A stretch of DNA of 36,027 nucleotides from an uncultured Saprospiraceae bacterium. GTDB lineage: Bacteria > Bacteroidota > Bacteroidia > Chitinophagales > Saprospiraceae. A model generated the notes under the pieces. It saw only the letters and a list, made by a program, of their open reading frames with translations, was not told the DNA's origin and did no database searches. Positions 27,201 to 34,177 of the stretch are shown one piece after another; the stretch's first letter is position 1; each line of letters opens with the position of its first letter. The translations under genes were made by a program, and so were the position numbers. The DNA lies in the NCBI GenBank assembly GCA_937929835.1, contig CALFUU010000066.1, positions 1-36,027 of the forward strand, in the 5' to 3' direction.

Positions 27201-27523
27201 ACATCTTCATAAAGATCATTATTCACAGATCGCGAAAGATTTCTCTGTGGGTCTGCAAAATTTCCTAAGGTGCCGTCTGCATTTAGGCTATGCTCCCAGT
27301 AGCTCTTCCATCGCATGTACTTGACAAACTCTCCATCACGGTGTTCTCCCTGAGCCATTTGCTTGGCAGAAAGATGTGGATGCTTCTTCTCAAAATAAGC
27401 GTCGGCACTTTGACACATTTTTTCGAAATTATTACCTTGAATCAGGACGGATTGTATACTCTCCTGACTCGACAAGCAAGTTGCGACAATAAGTAAGCAG
27501 ACTAAGGTGATAAGTTTCTTCAC
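24209..27523 (-). CDS. T9SS type A secreted protein with BNR propeller, GEVED and MopE-like repeats
   Basis: Starting at the GTG at 27523 the protein has 1104 residues: a signal peptide (VKKLITLVCLLIVATCLSSQ), a VPS10/BNR-type propeller region (about 100-740) with repeated Asp boxes such as TEDGGQTYTPLG and STDAGLTWQ, a GEVED domain (about 790-925, ending GEVEDYTIHL), two MopE-like Asp/Cys repeats (DLDQDGFLSDVDCDD and DLDQDGFLSGVDCDD, about 930-1015, probable calcium sites), and a C-terminal T9SS type A sorting domain (VEINIYPNPASKIIYI to the end). It is exported and attached or released at the surface. An in-frame ATG at 27595 exists, but it lies upstream of a perfect -7 promoter box and would hide the signal peptide, so the GTG is preferred. 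The ligand is unknown. Confidence 0.88.
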   Translation of the reverse strand: MKKLITLVCLLIVATCLSSQESIQSVLIQGNNFEKMCQSADAYFEKKHPHLSAKQMAQGEHRDGEFVKYMRWKSYWEHSLNADGTLGNFADPQRNLSRSVNNDLYEDVEWSNISNTEFITLQISMGRTSSMAFHPTDSNIFYVGASIGGIWKTEDGGQTYTPLGDELPYLAVSSIVVDQENPDVLYISLGSHLWNGLPSIGVYKSTDAGLTWQPTSLVFSTAQNTRIYWLVADPTDSATMLAATHRGLYKTTDGFETITRINAQTCVQAHYKPRDPNVVYLSTDDGQFLKSTDGAESFTLIEDFGQRTVRVALTAQEPDKVVVTHASTMYVSRDAGDSFPESHTLPETFTAQMASINPQDPEDYIAGYFELYRSTEGGANFNKIFDWLGRDGLPVVHVDMRNTYVNPLQNDRIYYCHDGGLDAYNVETGEFIPLSDGLIITQFYDIGVSQSNDQVVSGGSQDNGSMYRNSAGVWDDLAGTGDGMITEIDPTDERTIYWEYQFGGMRRFDGLNNRGIAPPGEDGEGAWITPYQLDPSNPNRLVVGFGHVYESWDQGNTWTRISGELAGGSNLNHIAIAESNVERIYAVQNNRLFVKDTDSDNWVSRALPSGSVTDFEVDPTDMDKIIMTVGDYVSGSKVYTSADAGVTWSNISGALPNVRFGAVEYYKDIENAVFIGSDAGVYYRDDSSPQWILYGQLPHTRVNDIEIQYSSQKIRIGTYGRGVFEADIAIQACDANSLDQDNDGICDIFDVCPLLDDNLIGTSCDDGDPLSSNELYMSNCLCGGGEANLVYCGAAGSPGTGSDFITQVQINDLDNVSGKTEFSDFRELSTELYEGRTYTVSMSLAFSFDLDTSYVWIDYDRSGSFETDELIAMSAFVDDTSTGTFTVPALDAYGATTMRVRNIFSNNPTADPCGVYAGEVEDYTIHLRDPSTLLVDLDQDGFLSDVDCDDSNPEVNPDQEEEIYNGVDDDCDPATLDDDLDQDGFLSGVDCDDNNADINPAAEEIANNGIDENCDGIDLITSIHELANVEINIYPNPASKIIYIDVDGQLQMTMKLYDISGRLMGTYKDTREINVSTLPMGTYLLEIQDRTTNQKIVERIVVEH

Positions 27524-27549
27524 TCTGATGTGTTTCTGGGTAAAAATTT

Positions 27550-27557
27550 CAAAACTA
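27550..27557 (-). promoter_or_regulatory. Candidate -7 promoter element of the T9SS type A gene
   Basis: TAGTTTTG on the minus strand exactly fits TAnnTTTG and lies 26 bases before the GTG at 27523. A transcript starting here would exclude the ATG at 27595, which supports the GTG start. Confidence 0.45.
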
Positions 27558-27705
27558 AGTATTATAGAAATGAGAAGCCGATGCAAGGAAGACAATACCT
27601 ATCAACTTCCTGCAGGAATAGATATGCTCTGACAAAAGGGGTTATAAAGTCAAAAAATAGTTGCCTTTCCGAAACAAAAGCAACACACGCTGCCCTGAGG
27701 AGGCT

Positions 27706-28227
27706 TTACTTCAAATTGAGTTGCCAAGAGACGCCAAAGCGGTCCTCTACAAATCCAAATTTCTGACTGAAGCCGTAGTTGTTTAATGGCATCATCTCTT
27801 TTCCTTTTTCAGAGAGTCTGGCATATAGGGTGTCGATTTGCTGGGCATCTACACATTCTACAAAATGGGATACTGCTGGGGTAAATCCCCACTCATGGAT
27901 GGGGGGACTGTCACTACACATGAATAGACGGCCATTGAGTGTAAAGGTCGCGTGCATGATCGTACCTTCCTTGCCGGGACCTCCAGCACCCCAACGCTGT
28001 ATGCTGACCACGGCTGAGTCATCAAACAAGTCCATATAAAAGTTCATAGCCTCTTCGGCGTCTTGATTCTGGAAGGTAAAGAAGGAAGCGATCTGACCTT
28101 GCATAGCATTTGTTTTTTCTGTGTTATGAGGCATCACCTCAGCCTCTTTATGATAACGACTGGCACAACCCATAAGCAATGGAGCCAAAAGAAGTATCGG
28201 GAGTAAGGATTTTATATTCTGGTACAT
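27706..28227 (-). CDS. Lipoprotein with VOC (PhnB/glyoxalase-like) domain
   Basis: The 173-residue product has a lipoprotein signal ending LLMGC (Cys21), a short linker, and a VOC domain (about 43-173) of the PhnB-like or '3-demethylubiquinone methyltransferase-like' type: IASFFTFQNQDAEEAMNFYM, a central ATFTLNGRLFMCSD segment, and the end GFVEDRFGVSWQLNL. PhnB-like VOC proteins normally lack a signal and sit in the cytosol; the anchor here places this one in the periplasm or outer membrane. Metal ligands of active glyoxalases are not clearly kept, so it may bind rather than catalyse. A 7-base-pair hairpin without a T-tract (28248-28268) separates it from frr. Confidence 0.85.
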   Translation of the reverse strand: MYQNIKSLLPILLLAPLLMGCASRYHKEAEVMPHNTEKTNAMQGQIASFFTFQNQDAEEAMNFYMDLFDDSAVVSIQRWGAGGPGKEGTIMHATFTLNGRLFMCSDSPPIHEWGFTPAVSHFVECVDAQQIDTLYARLSEKGKEMMPLNNYGFSQKFGFVEDRFGVSWQLNLK

Positions 28228-28302
28228 CTATAAGTATGAAGCCTACTGGATAAGTCAACCCCTTATCCGTTCACCCAAAAGAGCGTTAATCCATTTTTGA
28301 GA

Positions 28303-28866
28303 TCAGACCTTCATAATATCAACTTCCTTGGCATCCACAAGCTTGTTGATGTTGTCTACAAAGGCTTTGACTACAGACTCAACGGAGCCCTCAGTTTTTT
28401 TGCCTTCATCTTCTGGAAAGCCTTCCTTGACTTCTGACTTGATGACTTGCATGATCTTTTGTCTTTCGTTTCTTAGGCTGACCTTGGCTTCTTCGCCGAG
28501 TGCTTTGGCTTTTTTGACCATTTCTAGTCGGCGCTCCTCTGTCATCGGTGGGATAGATATTCTGATAAACTCACCATCATTCATAGGTGTCAGACCGATA
28601 TTAGAGGCGAAGATAGCTTGCTCTATAGCTGGCAGTAGAGACTTCTCCCAGGCTTGTATCGAGATGGTCTTAGAGTCTGGCGTACCGAGATTGGCCACCT
28701 GAGCGAGTGGGGTCGGATTACCGTAATAGTCGACCATAATATCTTTGACGAGACTCGTGGAGGCCTTACCCGTTCTGACCTTGGTCAATTCTGATTTTAA
28801 GTGATCGATGGCGCCATCCATAGAAGTTTTGCCTTCAGAAATCGCTAATTGTATCATCTCACTCAT
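28303..28866 (-). CDS. frr: Ribosome recycling factor
   Basis: RRF, with EF-G, splits post-termination ribosomes in the cytosol. The 187-residue length is normal (about 185). Typical segments are present: ELTKVRTGKASTSLVKDIMVDYYG (helix with the Arg-Thr-Gly-Lys-Ala turn), TPLAQVANLGTPDSKTI, RISIPPMTEERRLEMVKKAK and VSLRNERQKI. pyrH, its usual neighbour in many bacteria, is not next to it here. Confidence 0.97.
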   Translation of the reverse strand: MSEMIQLAISEGKTSMDGAIDHLKSELTKVRTGKASTSLVKDIMVDYYGNPTPLAQVANLGTPDSKTISIQAWEKSLLPAIEQAIFASNIGLTPMNDGEFIRISIPPMTEERRLEMVKKAKALGEEAKVSLRNERQKIMQVIKSEVKEGFPEDEGKKTEGSVESVVKAFVDNINKLVDAKEVDIMKV

Positions 28867-28923
28867 AATGCTATTGCTTTGTTTTTTTTTATAAAAAGTT
28901 GGTGTTGCTCACGGCATCCACCA

Positions 28924-29634
28924 TTAAGTTAACTTCCGTTGATTCCTGTTGGTTAACAATTTGTACCCGAAATATAAGAAAATAACCATTGCACTAAAGG
29001 CATTGGCCACATAGGTCATCGCTGCCCACCGCAATCCTTCCTTGGCGCCTTCTGTTTCCATACCATCTGCAATGACATCGGTATCGTCTAGCCACTTGAG
29101 GGCTCTGCTCGACGCATTGAACTCTACTGGGAGGGTCACCAAGGCAAATAAGGCCGTCACACCAAAGGTCGCCGCCAAGATCCCCAGCCCCCAATCGCTC
29201 GCAAAAAGATCTCCACCGATACCCAAGATCAAGGCAAAGAACAAGCCCTGCTGCACCTTGGTCGACAACTGAATAAAGGGGACCATAGCCGATCGCAGCC
29301 ACATCGCCTTATAATTGGTCGCGTGCTGGATGGCGTGCCCACACTCATGTGCTGCCACTGCTGCTGCGGATACCGATCGGTACCCATAGACGGGTTCACT
29401 AAGGGCAATCGTTTTGGTCAGTGGGTTGTAGTGATCTGTCAATGACCCTTTTCTAGGAACGATCTTGACATCTTTGACACCATAGTAGTCGAGCATCGCC
29501 TGAGCCACTTCTCTACCTGACAAGCCTGTCACGATAGGCACCTGCGCATATTTACCGAAACTGGCCTTCAGCTTGCCGCTGATAAACATCCCTATGAGTG
29601 TCGTCACACCTATAATGGCTATATATCCGATCAT
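28924..29634 (-). CDS. YugP-type membrane zinc metallopeptidase, copy 1
   Basis: A 236-residue membrane protein of the YugP/Zn_peptidase_2 family. A membrane helix lies at about 1-19, the zinc site HECGH at 96-100 (AAVAAHECGHAIQHATNY), and three further hydrophobic helices at about 115-160 and 205-228. Conserved YGVKDVKIVP and SLTDHYNPLTKTIALSEPVY precede the active site. The active site faces the membrane or outside by family analogy; substrates are unknown. It is a close paralogue of the gene just upstream (29737-30426). Confidence 0.92.
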   Translation of the reverse strand: MIGYIAIIGVTTLIGMFISGKLKASFGKYAQVPIVTGLSGREVAQAMLDYYGVKDVKIVPRKGSLTDHYNPLTKTIALSEPVYGYRSVSAAAVAAHECGHAIQHATNYKAMWLRSAMVPFIQLSTKVQQGLFFALILGIGGDLFASDWGLGILAATFGVTALFALVTLPVEFNASSRALKWLDDTDVIADGMETEGAKEGLRWAAMTYVANAFSAMVIFLYFGYKLLTNRNQRKLT

Positions 29635-29674
29635 ACCTTTACTATTTTGACTACACGCATTTATCCGCTAGAAA

Positions 29675-29709
29675 CAAGAACAGTCCATGTTGTACACATG
29701 AACTGTTCT
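29675..29709 (-). terminator. Strong hairpin between the two YugP-type genes
   Basis: AGAACAGT (29677-29684) pairs with ACTGTTCT (29702-29709); after one mismatch five more pairs join CATGT and ACATG around a 5-base loop. On the minus strand it is followed by TGTTTCT, a weak T-tract, so it could end transcription after copy 2 or attenuate read-through to copy 1. Confidence 0.55.
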
Positions 29710-29736
29710 CTATATGCTTAATTAGTGGTTGGGGTC

Positions 29737-30426
29737 TTAATCATTACCGACCATACGGAGCGCAAAGAATAAAAACATCGCCAATGCCATCAAGGCACTG
29801 CTCACGTAGGTCATGGCTGCCCACCATAAGGCTTCCTTGGCACCATCGTATTCTGCACCCTGCGTCGTACCTGTCTCATCTAGCCAAGCCAGAGCCCGCT
29901 TAGATGCATCAAACTCTACTGGTAGAGTCACCAAACTAAAGAGTGCCGTCACACCAAAGGTCGCCGCTAGGATTCCTGTCATCAACACTGGACTTACAAA
30001 GCCCGCTCCGATACCCATCATCATCCCCATCATCAGGAACTGCTGCGCCTTAGCCGAGAAATTAACTACTGGCACTAAGGCTGATCGCATACCGAGCATC
30101 GCATAAGAGGTGGCGTGCTGTACCGCGTGACCACACTCGTGTGCCGCTACAGCCGCAGCAGATATACTTCTACTCCCGTATACGGGCTCACTTAAGGCAA
30201 TTGTTTTGGTCTGAGGATTGTAGTGATCTGTCAGAGATCCTTTGCCTGGCACCACTTGTACATCGTGTACACCATAGTGTGCCAGCATCGCCTCAGCGAC
30301 TTCTTTGCCAGTCATCCCGCTACTCGTACCGTACTGACTGTACTTATTAAATACAGATTTGAGTTTGCCACTGAGCACCATCCCTGCTAAGGTGAATACT
30401 CCCATTATGACCATATAACCTATCAT
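29737..30426 (-). CDS. YugP-type membrane zinc metallopeptidase, copy 2
   Basis: A 229-residue protein with the same layout as the gene at 28924-29634: N-terminal helix (about 1-19), HYNPQTKTIALSEPVYGSRS, HECGH at 96-100 and later hydrophobic helices. The two share the same zinc-site position and long identical stretches, so they come from a tandem duplication; they differ most in the middle helices, where this copy is very Met- and Gly-rich (FLMMGMMMGIGAG), and at the C-terminus. It starts 56 bases after serS stops and could be cotranscribed with it. The substrate is unknown. Confidence 0.92.
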   Translation of the reverse strand: MIGYMVIMGVFTLAGMVLSGKLKSVFNKYSQYGTSSGMTGKEVAEAMLAHYGVHDVQVVPGKGSLTDHYNPQTKTIALSEPVYGSRSISAAAVAAHECGHAVQHATSYAMLGMRSALVPVVNFSAKAQQFLMMGMMMGIGAGFVSPVLMTGILAATFGVTALFSLVTLPVEFDASKRALAWLDETGTTQGAEYDGAKEALWWAAMTYVSSALMALAMFLFFALRMVGND

Positions 30427-30482
30427 CGTCTTGTCTTTTTGATTTTTAAAATTAGTTATGTGTTTTCTTACTATCCTTTAAA

Positions 30483-31763
30483 TTAATCTATCATCGCAAA
30501 ACCTGTATACTTCTGCAGAACCTCAGGAATCTTAATGCCATCTGCAGTCTGGTTGTTCTCCAAGAGTGCCGCAATAATTCGGGCTAAGGCCAGTGCACTT
30601 CCATTTAAGGTATGTGCTAGGCGCTTTTTGCCGTCCTTATCTTTGAATCGCAGCTTGAGTCGGTTGGCTTGATATGTCTCAAAATTAGAGACAGAACTCA
30701 CCTCCAACCAGCGCTTTTGGCCAGCAGAATAGACCTCTAGATCGTAAGTCAATGCTGATGTCGCACTGAGGTCTCCCCCACACAAACGCAATATCCTATA
30801 GGGTAGTTCCAATTTATCCAATAATCCTTCTACGTGGGCCACCATCGCATCTAGCGTCTCATAGGACTTATCGGGATGCTGAAATTGTACAATCTCCACC
30901 TTATCAAACTGGTGTACCCTATTGAGCCCCTTCACATCCGCCCCATAAGAGCCCGCTTCTCGTCTAAAACACTGGGTATAACCGGTCAATTTGATCGGAA
31001 AATCCGTTTCCTTGACGATGACATCTCTATATATATTGGTCACCGGCACCTCCGCTGTCGGGATTAGATAGAGATCATCTCTCTCCACATAGTACATCTG
31101 CCCATCTTTATCAGGCAACTGCCCGGTCGCTCGTGCAGAGGATTCATTGACCAGCAGTGGTGGTACTATCTCCTCATAGCCTGCTGCTGAGGCCTCATCT
31201 AAGAAGAAATTGATGAGTGCCCGTTGCAATCTAGAGCCCTTCCCTCTGAATACGGGAAAGCCTGCACCGGTGATCTTGACCCCGAGCTTCATATCGAGGA
31301 TATTGTACTTGGTGGCCAGTTCCCAGTGTGGCAGCGCCTCTGCGCCTAGATCTGGCAGGTCCTCTCGCCAAGGCTTAGCGACCTCATTGTCCTCATCCGA
31401 CTGTCCATTGGGTACAGAGCTGTGTGGGGCATTGGGGACATCTAGGAGCTTGGCTTCTAGCTGGGATTGAGACTCTGATAGCTTGGCCTCTGTCTCGGAA
31501 ATCTTTGTTTTGAGGGTCTCTACCTTGGCCTTTGCGGCTGCGGCTTCCTCCTGCTTTCCGGACTTAAAGAGCTGCCCTATCTCCTTGGAAAGGCTGTTGC
31601 GCTCTGCGAGGTACGCATCATTTTCTGTCTGTAGCGCCTTACGCTGGTCATCTATCGTGATGATTTCATCCAAGATGACCAGTCTGTCACTGCCCCACCC
31701 TCTCTTGGCAAGTGCAGTAGCGATGGCGTCTTTGTCGGTTCTCAACCTGTGTAATTCTAGCAT
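30483..31763 (-). CDS. serS: Serine--tRNA ligase
   Basis: SerS charges tRNA-Ser (and tRNA-Sec where present) in the cytosol. From the ATG at 31763 it has 426 residues, the normal length. The N-terminal arm is a long antiparallel coiled coil (about 30-110). The class II motifs are visible: motif 2 TQCFRREAGSYGADVKGLNR with HQFDKVEIVQF, the serine-binding TAEVPVTN, and motif 3 NGSALALARIIAALLENNQ near the end. The frame is open to 31793, but the perfect -7 boxes at 31778-31785 and 31791-31798 lie inside that extension, and MLELHRLRTDKD is the family-like start, so 31763 is chosen. Confidence 0.96.
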   Translation of the reverse strand: MLELHRLRTDKDAIATALAKRGWGSDRLVILDEIITIDDQRKALQTENDAYLAERNSLSKEIGQLFKSGKQEEAAAAKAKVETLKTKISETEAKLSESQSQLEAKLLDVPNAPHSSVPNGQSDEDNEVAKPWREDLPDLGAEALPHWELATKYNILDMKLGVKITGAGFPVFRGKGSRLQRALINFFLDEASAAGYEEIVPPLLVNESSARATGQLPDKDGQMYYVERDDLYLIPTAEVPVTNIYRDVIVKETDFPIKLTGYTQCFRREAGSYGADVKGLNRVHQFDKVEIVQFQHPDKSYETLDAMVAHVEGLLDKLELPYRILRLCGGDLSATSALTYDLEVYSAGQKRWLEVSSVSNFETYQANRLKLRFKDKDGKKRLAHTLNGSALALARIIAALLENNQTADGIKIPEVLQKYTGFAMID

Positions 31764-31777
31764 AGTGTCTGTATTGA

Positions 31778-31798
31778 CAAATTTAGGGCACAAATATA
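31778..31798 (-). promoter_or_regulatory. Two -7 promoter elements upstream of serS
   Basis: On the minus strand TATATTTG (31798-31791) and TAAATTTG (31785-31778) both fit TAnnTTTG exactly and lie 13 bases apart. The second would give a leader of only about 10 bases before the ATG at 31763. They stand directly downstream of the G-rich tract. Confidence 0.5.
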
Positions 31799-31818
31799 CG
31801 GTGGTTAGGTGGGACGCG

Positions 31819-31845
31819 GGGAGGGGGGTGTGTGGGGAGGGGGGA
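31819..31845 (+). repeat. Canonical G-quadruplex motif
   Basis: Four runs of G (4, 6, 4 and 6 bases at 31819-31822, 31824-31829, 31835-31838, 31840-31845) are separated by loops A, TGTGT and A on the plus strand. This satisfies the usual four-run G4 pattern. It lies about 20 bases upstream of the outer serS -7 box, with the G-rich strand being the template for serS. Confidence 0.75.
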
Positions 31846-31942
31846 GTGCAGAGGTCAGAGTGCAGAGTTAAGAGTGCAGAGTGCTGATTGTGAGTGCAGA
31901 GTGCAGAGTTTGAGTGCAGAGTGCAGAGTTAAGAGTGCAGAG
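31845..31942 (+). repeat. Interrupted GAGTGCA tandem array
   Basis: Eight copies of GAGTGCA occur within about 98 bases, mostly followed by GAG and spaced by short variable linkers such as GTTAA and GTTT. The larger pattern GAGTGCAGAGTTAAGAGTGC occurs twice. Such arrays are prone to slippage. Confidence 0.75.
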
Positions 31943-32130
31943 ACTTCATCATTGATAAATGCTGACATGTAGGATATAGGGTACTTCGATTGCTTTTGTA
32001 AAGGTGGGGTACTAAGTGTATCTTAACGATGAGGTGATGCGTATGCCAACTCACAGACGGGTAGGTTGAGTTATAAAGTTGTTATGCAGAATCAGGACTC
32101 AAAAACCCAGATGTTTCATATATTGAAACT

Positions 32131-32445
32131 TTGTTGTATGTTTCAAATATCAAAACAGAACGCCAATATGACAAATACTGCAAGGTACTTGAAGACCTCG
32201 TCTTTAAGAACCGCAAGAAAGATAAAGATGAAATAGAACTATTAACATTGTTAATTGAAAAGTATGATGATGAAAACTATCCAACTCCAGAACTTGATCC
32301 AATAGAGCTCTTGAAATCACTTATGGACGAGCATAAAATGAAAGCTAATGTAAAGTCACAGTCACCATTCTTACTAAGCTATGACCCCATCATAGGCTAC
32401 GCATACGCTGGGTACAGCAGATCCGTAAGTGTCTTTTCAACATAA
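32131..32445 (+). pseudogene. Remnant of a HigA-type antitoxin gene
   Basis: The 104-codon frame begins at TTG (32131) with no in-frame ATG; upstream in-frame sequence runs back to a TAA at 32074. The middle part closely follows the N-terminal domain of HigA-family antitoxins: IKTERQYDKYCKVLEDLV, then DEIELLTLLIEKYDDENYP and PELDPIELLKSLMDEHKMKA. In intact family members this is followed by an XRE-type helix-turn-helix domain. Here the DNA-binding domain is missing and replaced by an unrelated tail (from about residue 75 to VSVFST). No toxin gene stands next to it. I read it as a decayed gene, though a short truncated protein could still be made. Confidence 0.6.
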
Positions 32446-32450
32446 CTTTG
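32443..32450 (+). promoter_or_regulatory. Candidate -7 promoter element of the AraC-type regulator
   Basis: TAACTTTG exactly fits TAnnTTTG. Its first three bases are the stop codon of the HigA remnant. The regulator ATG lies 88 bases further on, so the leader would be about 80 bases. Confidence 0.4.
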
Positions 32451-32537
32451 AGATGGTGCAATTTTGTTTATATGCAAAGTATTACATTTACATGCCAATG
32501 ACCAATAAGATCTCTCAATAGAAACAGAATAACTACA

Positions 32538-33383
32538 ATGCATCTCTCATATACAAGTCTTAAGGATGAAGACCTCTTTATATTAACTGACTTCTCTTGT
32601 GACCAATCTCAAACACTTTTAGACCGTAATGATCTTTTTAAGGTCATTTGGTGTCAATCTGACTCAGTGATCCTGACCGTAGATGGTTATGAACTGCAGC
32701 TCTCATCAGACGAAGTGATTTTCTGCACGCCACTGAATATTGTCGAGATTAATGGTGAGATAGATGAAGTAGTTTCTGTTGTATTCAACAAAGAGTTTTT
32801 TTGTATCCAGACGCATGATGACCAAGTATCATGTCACGGTTTTCTATTCTTTGGATCATCAGAGCCTCAATTGATTAAGTTACTAGACCAGGATAGATCA
32901 GATTTTGGTCAACTCCTCGATATGGTCAGAAAAGATTTTGAAGTAAAAGATTACCTTCAGGGAGAAATGCTTAGATCCCTACTCAAAAGACTCTTGATCA
33001 AGGCAACTCGGATGGCTAAGATCAATCTTCCTGAACCTACAATCAATACTTCTCAACTCAATGTAATCCGGAACTACAATATCCTAGTAGAGAAGCACTT
33101 CAGAGAGTACCATACAGTACAAGACTATGCTAAGTTACTCTTCAAGTCACCAAAGACACTCTCTAATATCTTTCCAAAATATACTGATAAGTCACCCTTA
33201 ATGGTTATCAACGAACGGATATTGCTTGAGGCAAAGCGTCTATTGATCTATTCAGATCTGACGACAAATGATATTGCATTGGACTTGGGATATAAAGATC
33301 CGAGTCACTTTTCAAAATTTTTCAAAAAACATAATGGATTAACTCCTACCAACTTCAGGAAAAACAAACTTGCAGTGGTCTAG
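32538..33383 (+). CDS. AraC-family transcriptional regulator
   Basis: A 281-residue regulator. The N-terminal part (about 1-140) is beta-rich, like a cupin sensor domain: VILTVDGYELQLSSDEVIFCTPLN and IDEVVSVVFNKEFF. The C-terminal 100 residues form the paired helix-turn-helix domain: VQDYAKLLFKSPKTLSNIF is the first motif and TTNDIALDLGYKDPSHFSKF the second, followed by the usual FKKHNGLTPTNFR end. It is a cytosolic DNA-binding protein with an unknown signal. It lies 125 bases upstream of the cupredoxin-like gene on the same strand and is a natural candidate to control it; this is inference. Confidence 0.92.
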   Translation: MHLSYTSLKDEDLFILTDFSCDQSQTLLDRNDLFKVIWCQSDSVILTVDGYELQLSSDEVIFCTPLNIVEINGEIDEVVSVVFNKEFFCIQTHDDQVSCHGFLFFGSSEPQLIKLLDQDRSDFGQLLDMVRKDFEVKDYLQGEMLRSLLKRLLIKATRMAKINLPEPTINTSQLNVIRNYNILVEKHFREYHTVQDYAKLLFKSPKTLSNIFPKYTDKSPLMVINERILLEAKRLLIYSDLTTNDIALDLGYKDPSHFSKFFKKHNGLTPTNFRKNKLAVV

Positions 33384-33462
33384 AGAGCTTGTTTTTGATA
33401 CATCAGGACAGATATACTATTCTTAGGGAAGAGTGTACATGATTTTAGAGTGATTACAGCGC

Positions 33463-33470
33463 CATCTTTG
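33463..33470 (+). promoter_or_regulatory. Candidate -7 promoter element of the cupredoxin-like gene
   Basis: CATCTTTG matches TAnnTTTG at seven of eight positions (first base C) and lies 38 bases before the ATG at 33509. No good -33 TTTG is seen. Confidence 0.3.
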
Positions 33471-33508
33471 TAGTGTAATTATTTATATAACTCTCTAAAT
33501 CTATTATC

Positions 33509-34177
33509 ATGTTTTTTATCAAAACGTTTTTTACTACAATTTTAATCATAGTGGGTTTTGCCACTGTTCAAGCTCAAATAACTCAAATTAATCTAGAGCA
33601 AGTCCAAGGAGATTTCACTACAGAAAGTGTTGACTTATCCGAAGGTGATTACCAATTCAATATCTCTAATAATAATGTAGGTAAAGATGTTGGCTTCGTG
33701 CTTGTACCAGCAGGTAAGTATGATCAGACTGATCATATAAAGGCAGCCTATGTCACAGAAGTCGCGGGTAACAATAAGACATCTCAGACTGGTGTTGTCA
33801 ATCTAACTCCTGGTACATATGAGTATTTCTGCCCAATGAATCCAACTCCTAAGCATACACTTACAGTACATCCAAATGTACAAACTATTAGACTCAATCA
33901 AGTAGAGGGAAAGTTCATAGAAGATGATATCAAGGTCAGAGCAGGTCAAGTACAATTTGAAGTTGCCAACGTAGATATTGATAGAGAAGTTGGCTTTGTA
34001 TTAGTACCACAAGGTCAATATGATCAATCAAATCATATCAAATCTGCATATGTTACTTCACCAGTTGCCAAGGATAAATCTTCAAGAACTGGAATCGTAG
34101 ATCTCGAACCTGGTGTATACGAATATTTCTGTCCACTTAATCCCACACCTAAGTATACACTCACTGTAGTAGAATAA
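33509..34177 (+). CDS. Secreted protein with two tandem cupredoxin-like domains
   Basis: The 222-residue product has a signal peptide (about 1-22, ending ATVQAQ) and two homologous domains of about 100 residues. Each has the pattern VGFVLVPxGxYDQxxHIKxAYV and ends GxYEYFCPxNPTPKxTLTV, as in Bacteroidota plastocyanin-like proteins. Ligand positions are unusual: where cupredoxins have the first His there are Lys59 and Arg159; the Cys (108, 208) remains in both; domain 1 keeps His116 and Met110, while domain 2 has Tyr216 and Leu210. A normal type 1 copper site is therefore unlikely, at least in domain 2. It is probably periplasmic or outer-membrane exposed. It has its own strong terminator and stands after an AraC-type regulator gene. 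Confidence 0.8.
   Translation: MFFIKTFFTTILIIVGFATVQAQITQINLEQVQGDFTTESVDLSEGDYQFNISNNNVGKDVGFVLVPAGKYDQTDHIKAAYVTEVAGNNKTSQTGVVNLTPGTYEYFCPMNPTPKHTLTVHPNVQTIRLNQVEGKFIEDDIKVRAGQVQFEVANVDIDREVGFVLVPQGQYDQSNHIKSAYVTSPVAKDKSSRTGIVDLEPGVYEYFCPLNPTPKYTLTVVE

Larger units (their letters stand above)
31794..32130. other. Intergenic region with G-quadruplex motif and short tandem repeats
   Basis: The left part is the serS promoter, the next part the G-rich tract (31819-31845), then the GAGTGCA array (31845-31942). The rest (31943-32130) shows no recognisable gene. A HigB-type toxin gene, expected beside a HigA gene, is not seen here. Confidence 0.5.

Noticed and set aside
27524-27595. ATG start at 27595 for the T9SS type A protein
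   Set aside because: The extension precedes a normal signal peptide and contains a perfect -7 promoter box, so the GTG at 27523 fits better.
28248-28268. Terminator between frr and the VOC gene
   Set aside because: GGATAAG/CTTATCC forms a perfect 7-base-pair stem, but neither strand has a T-tract after it.
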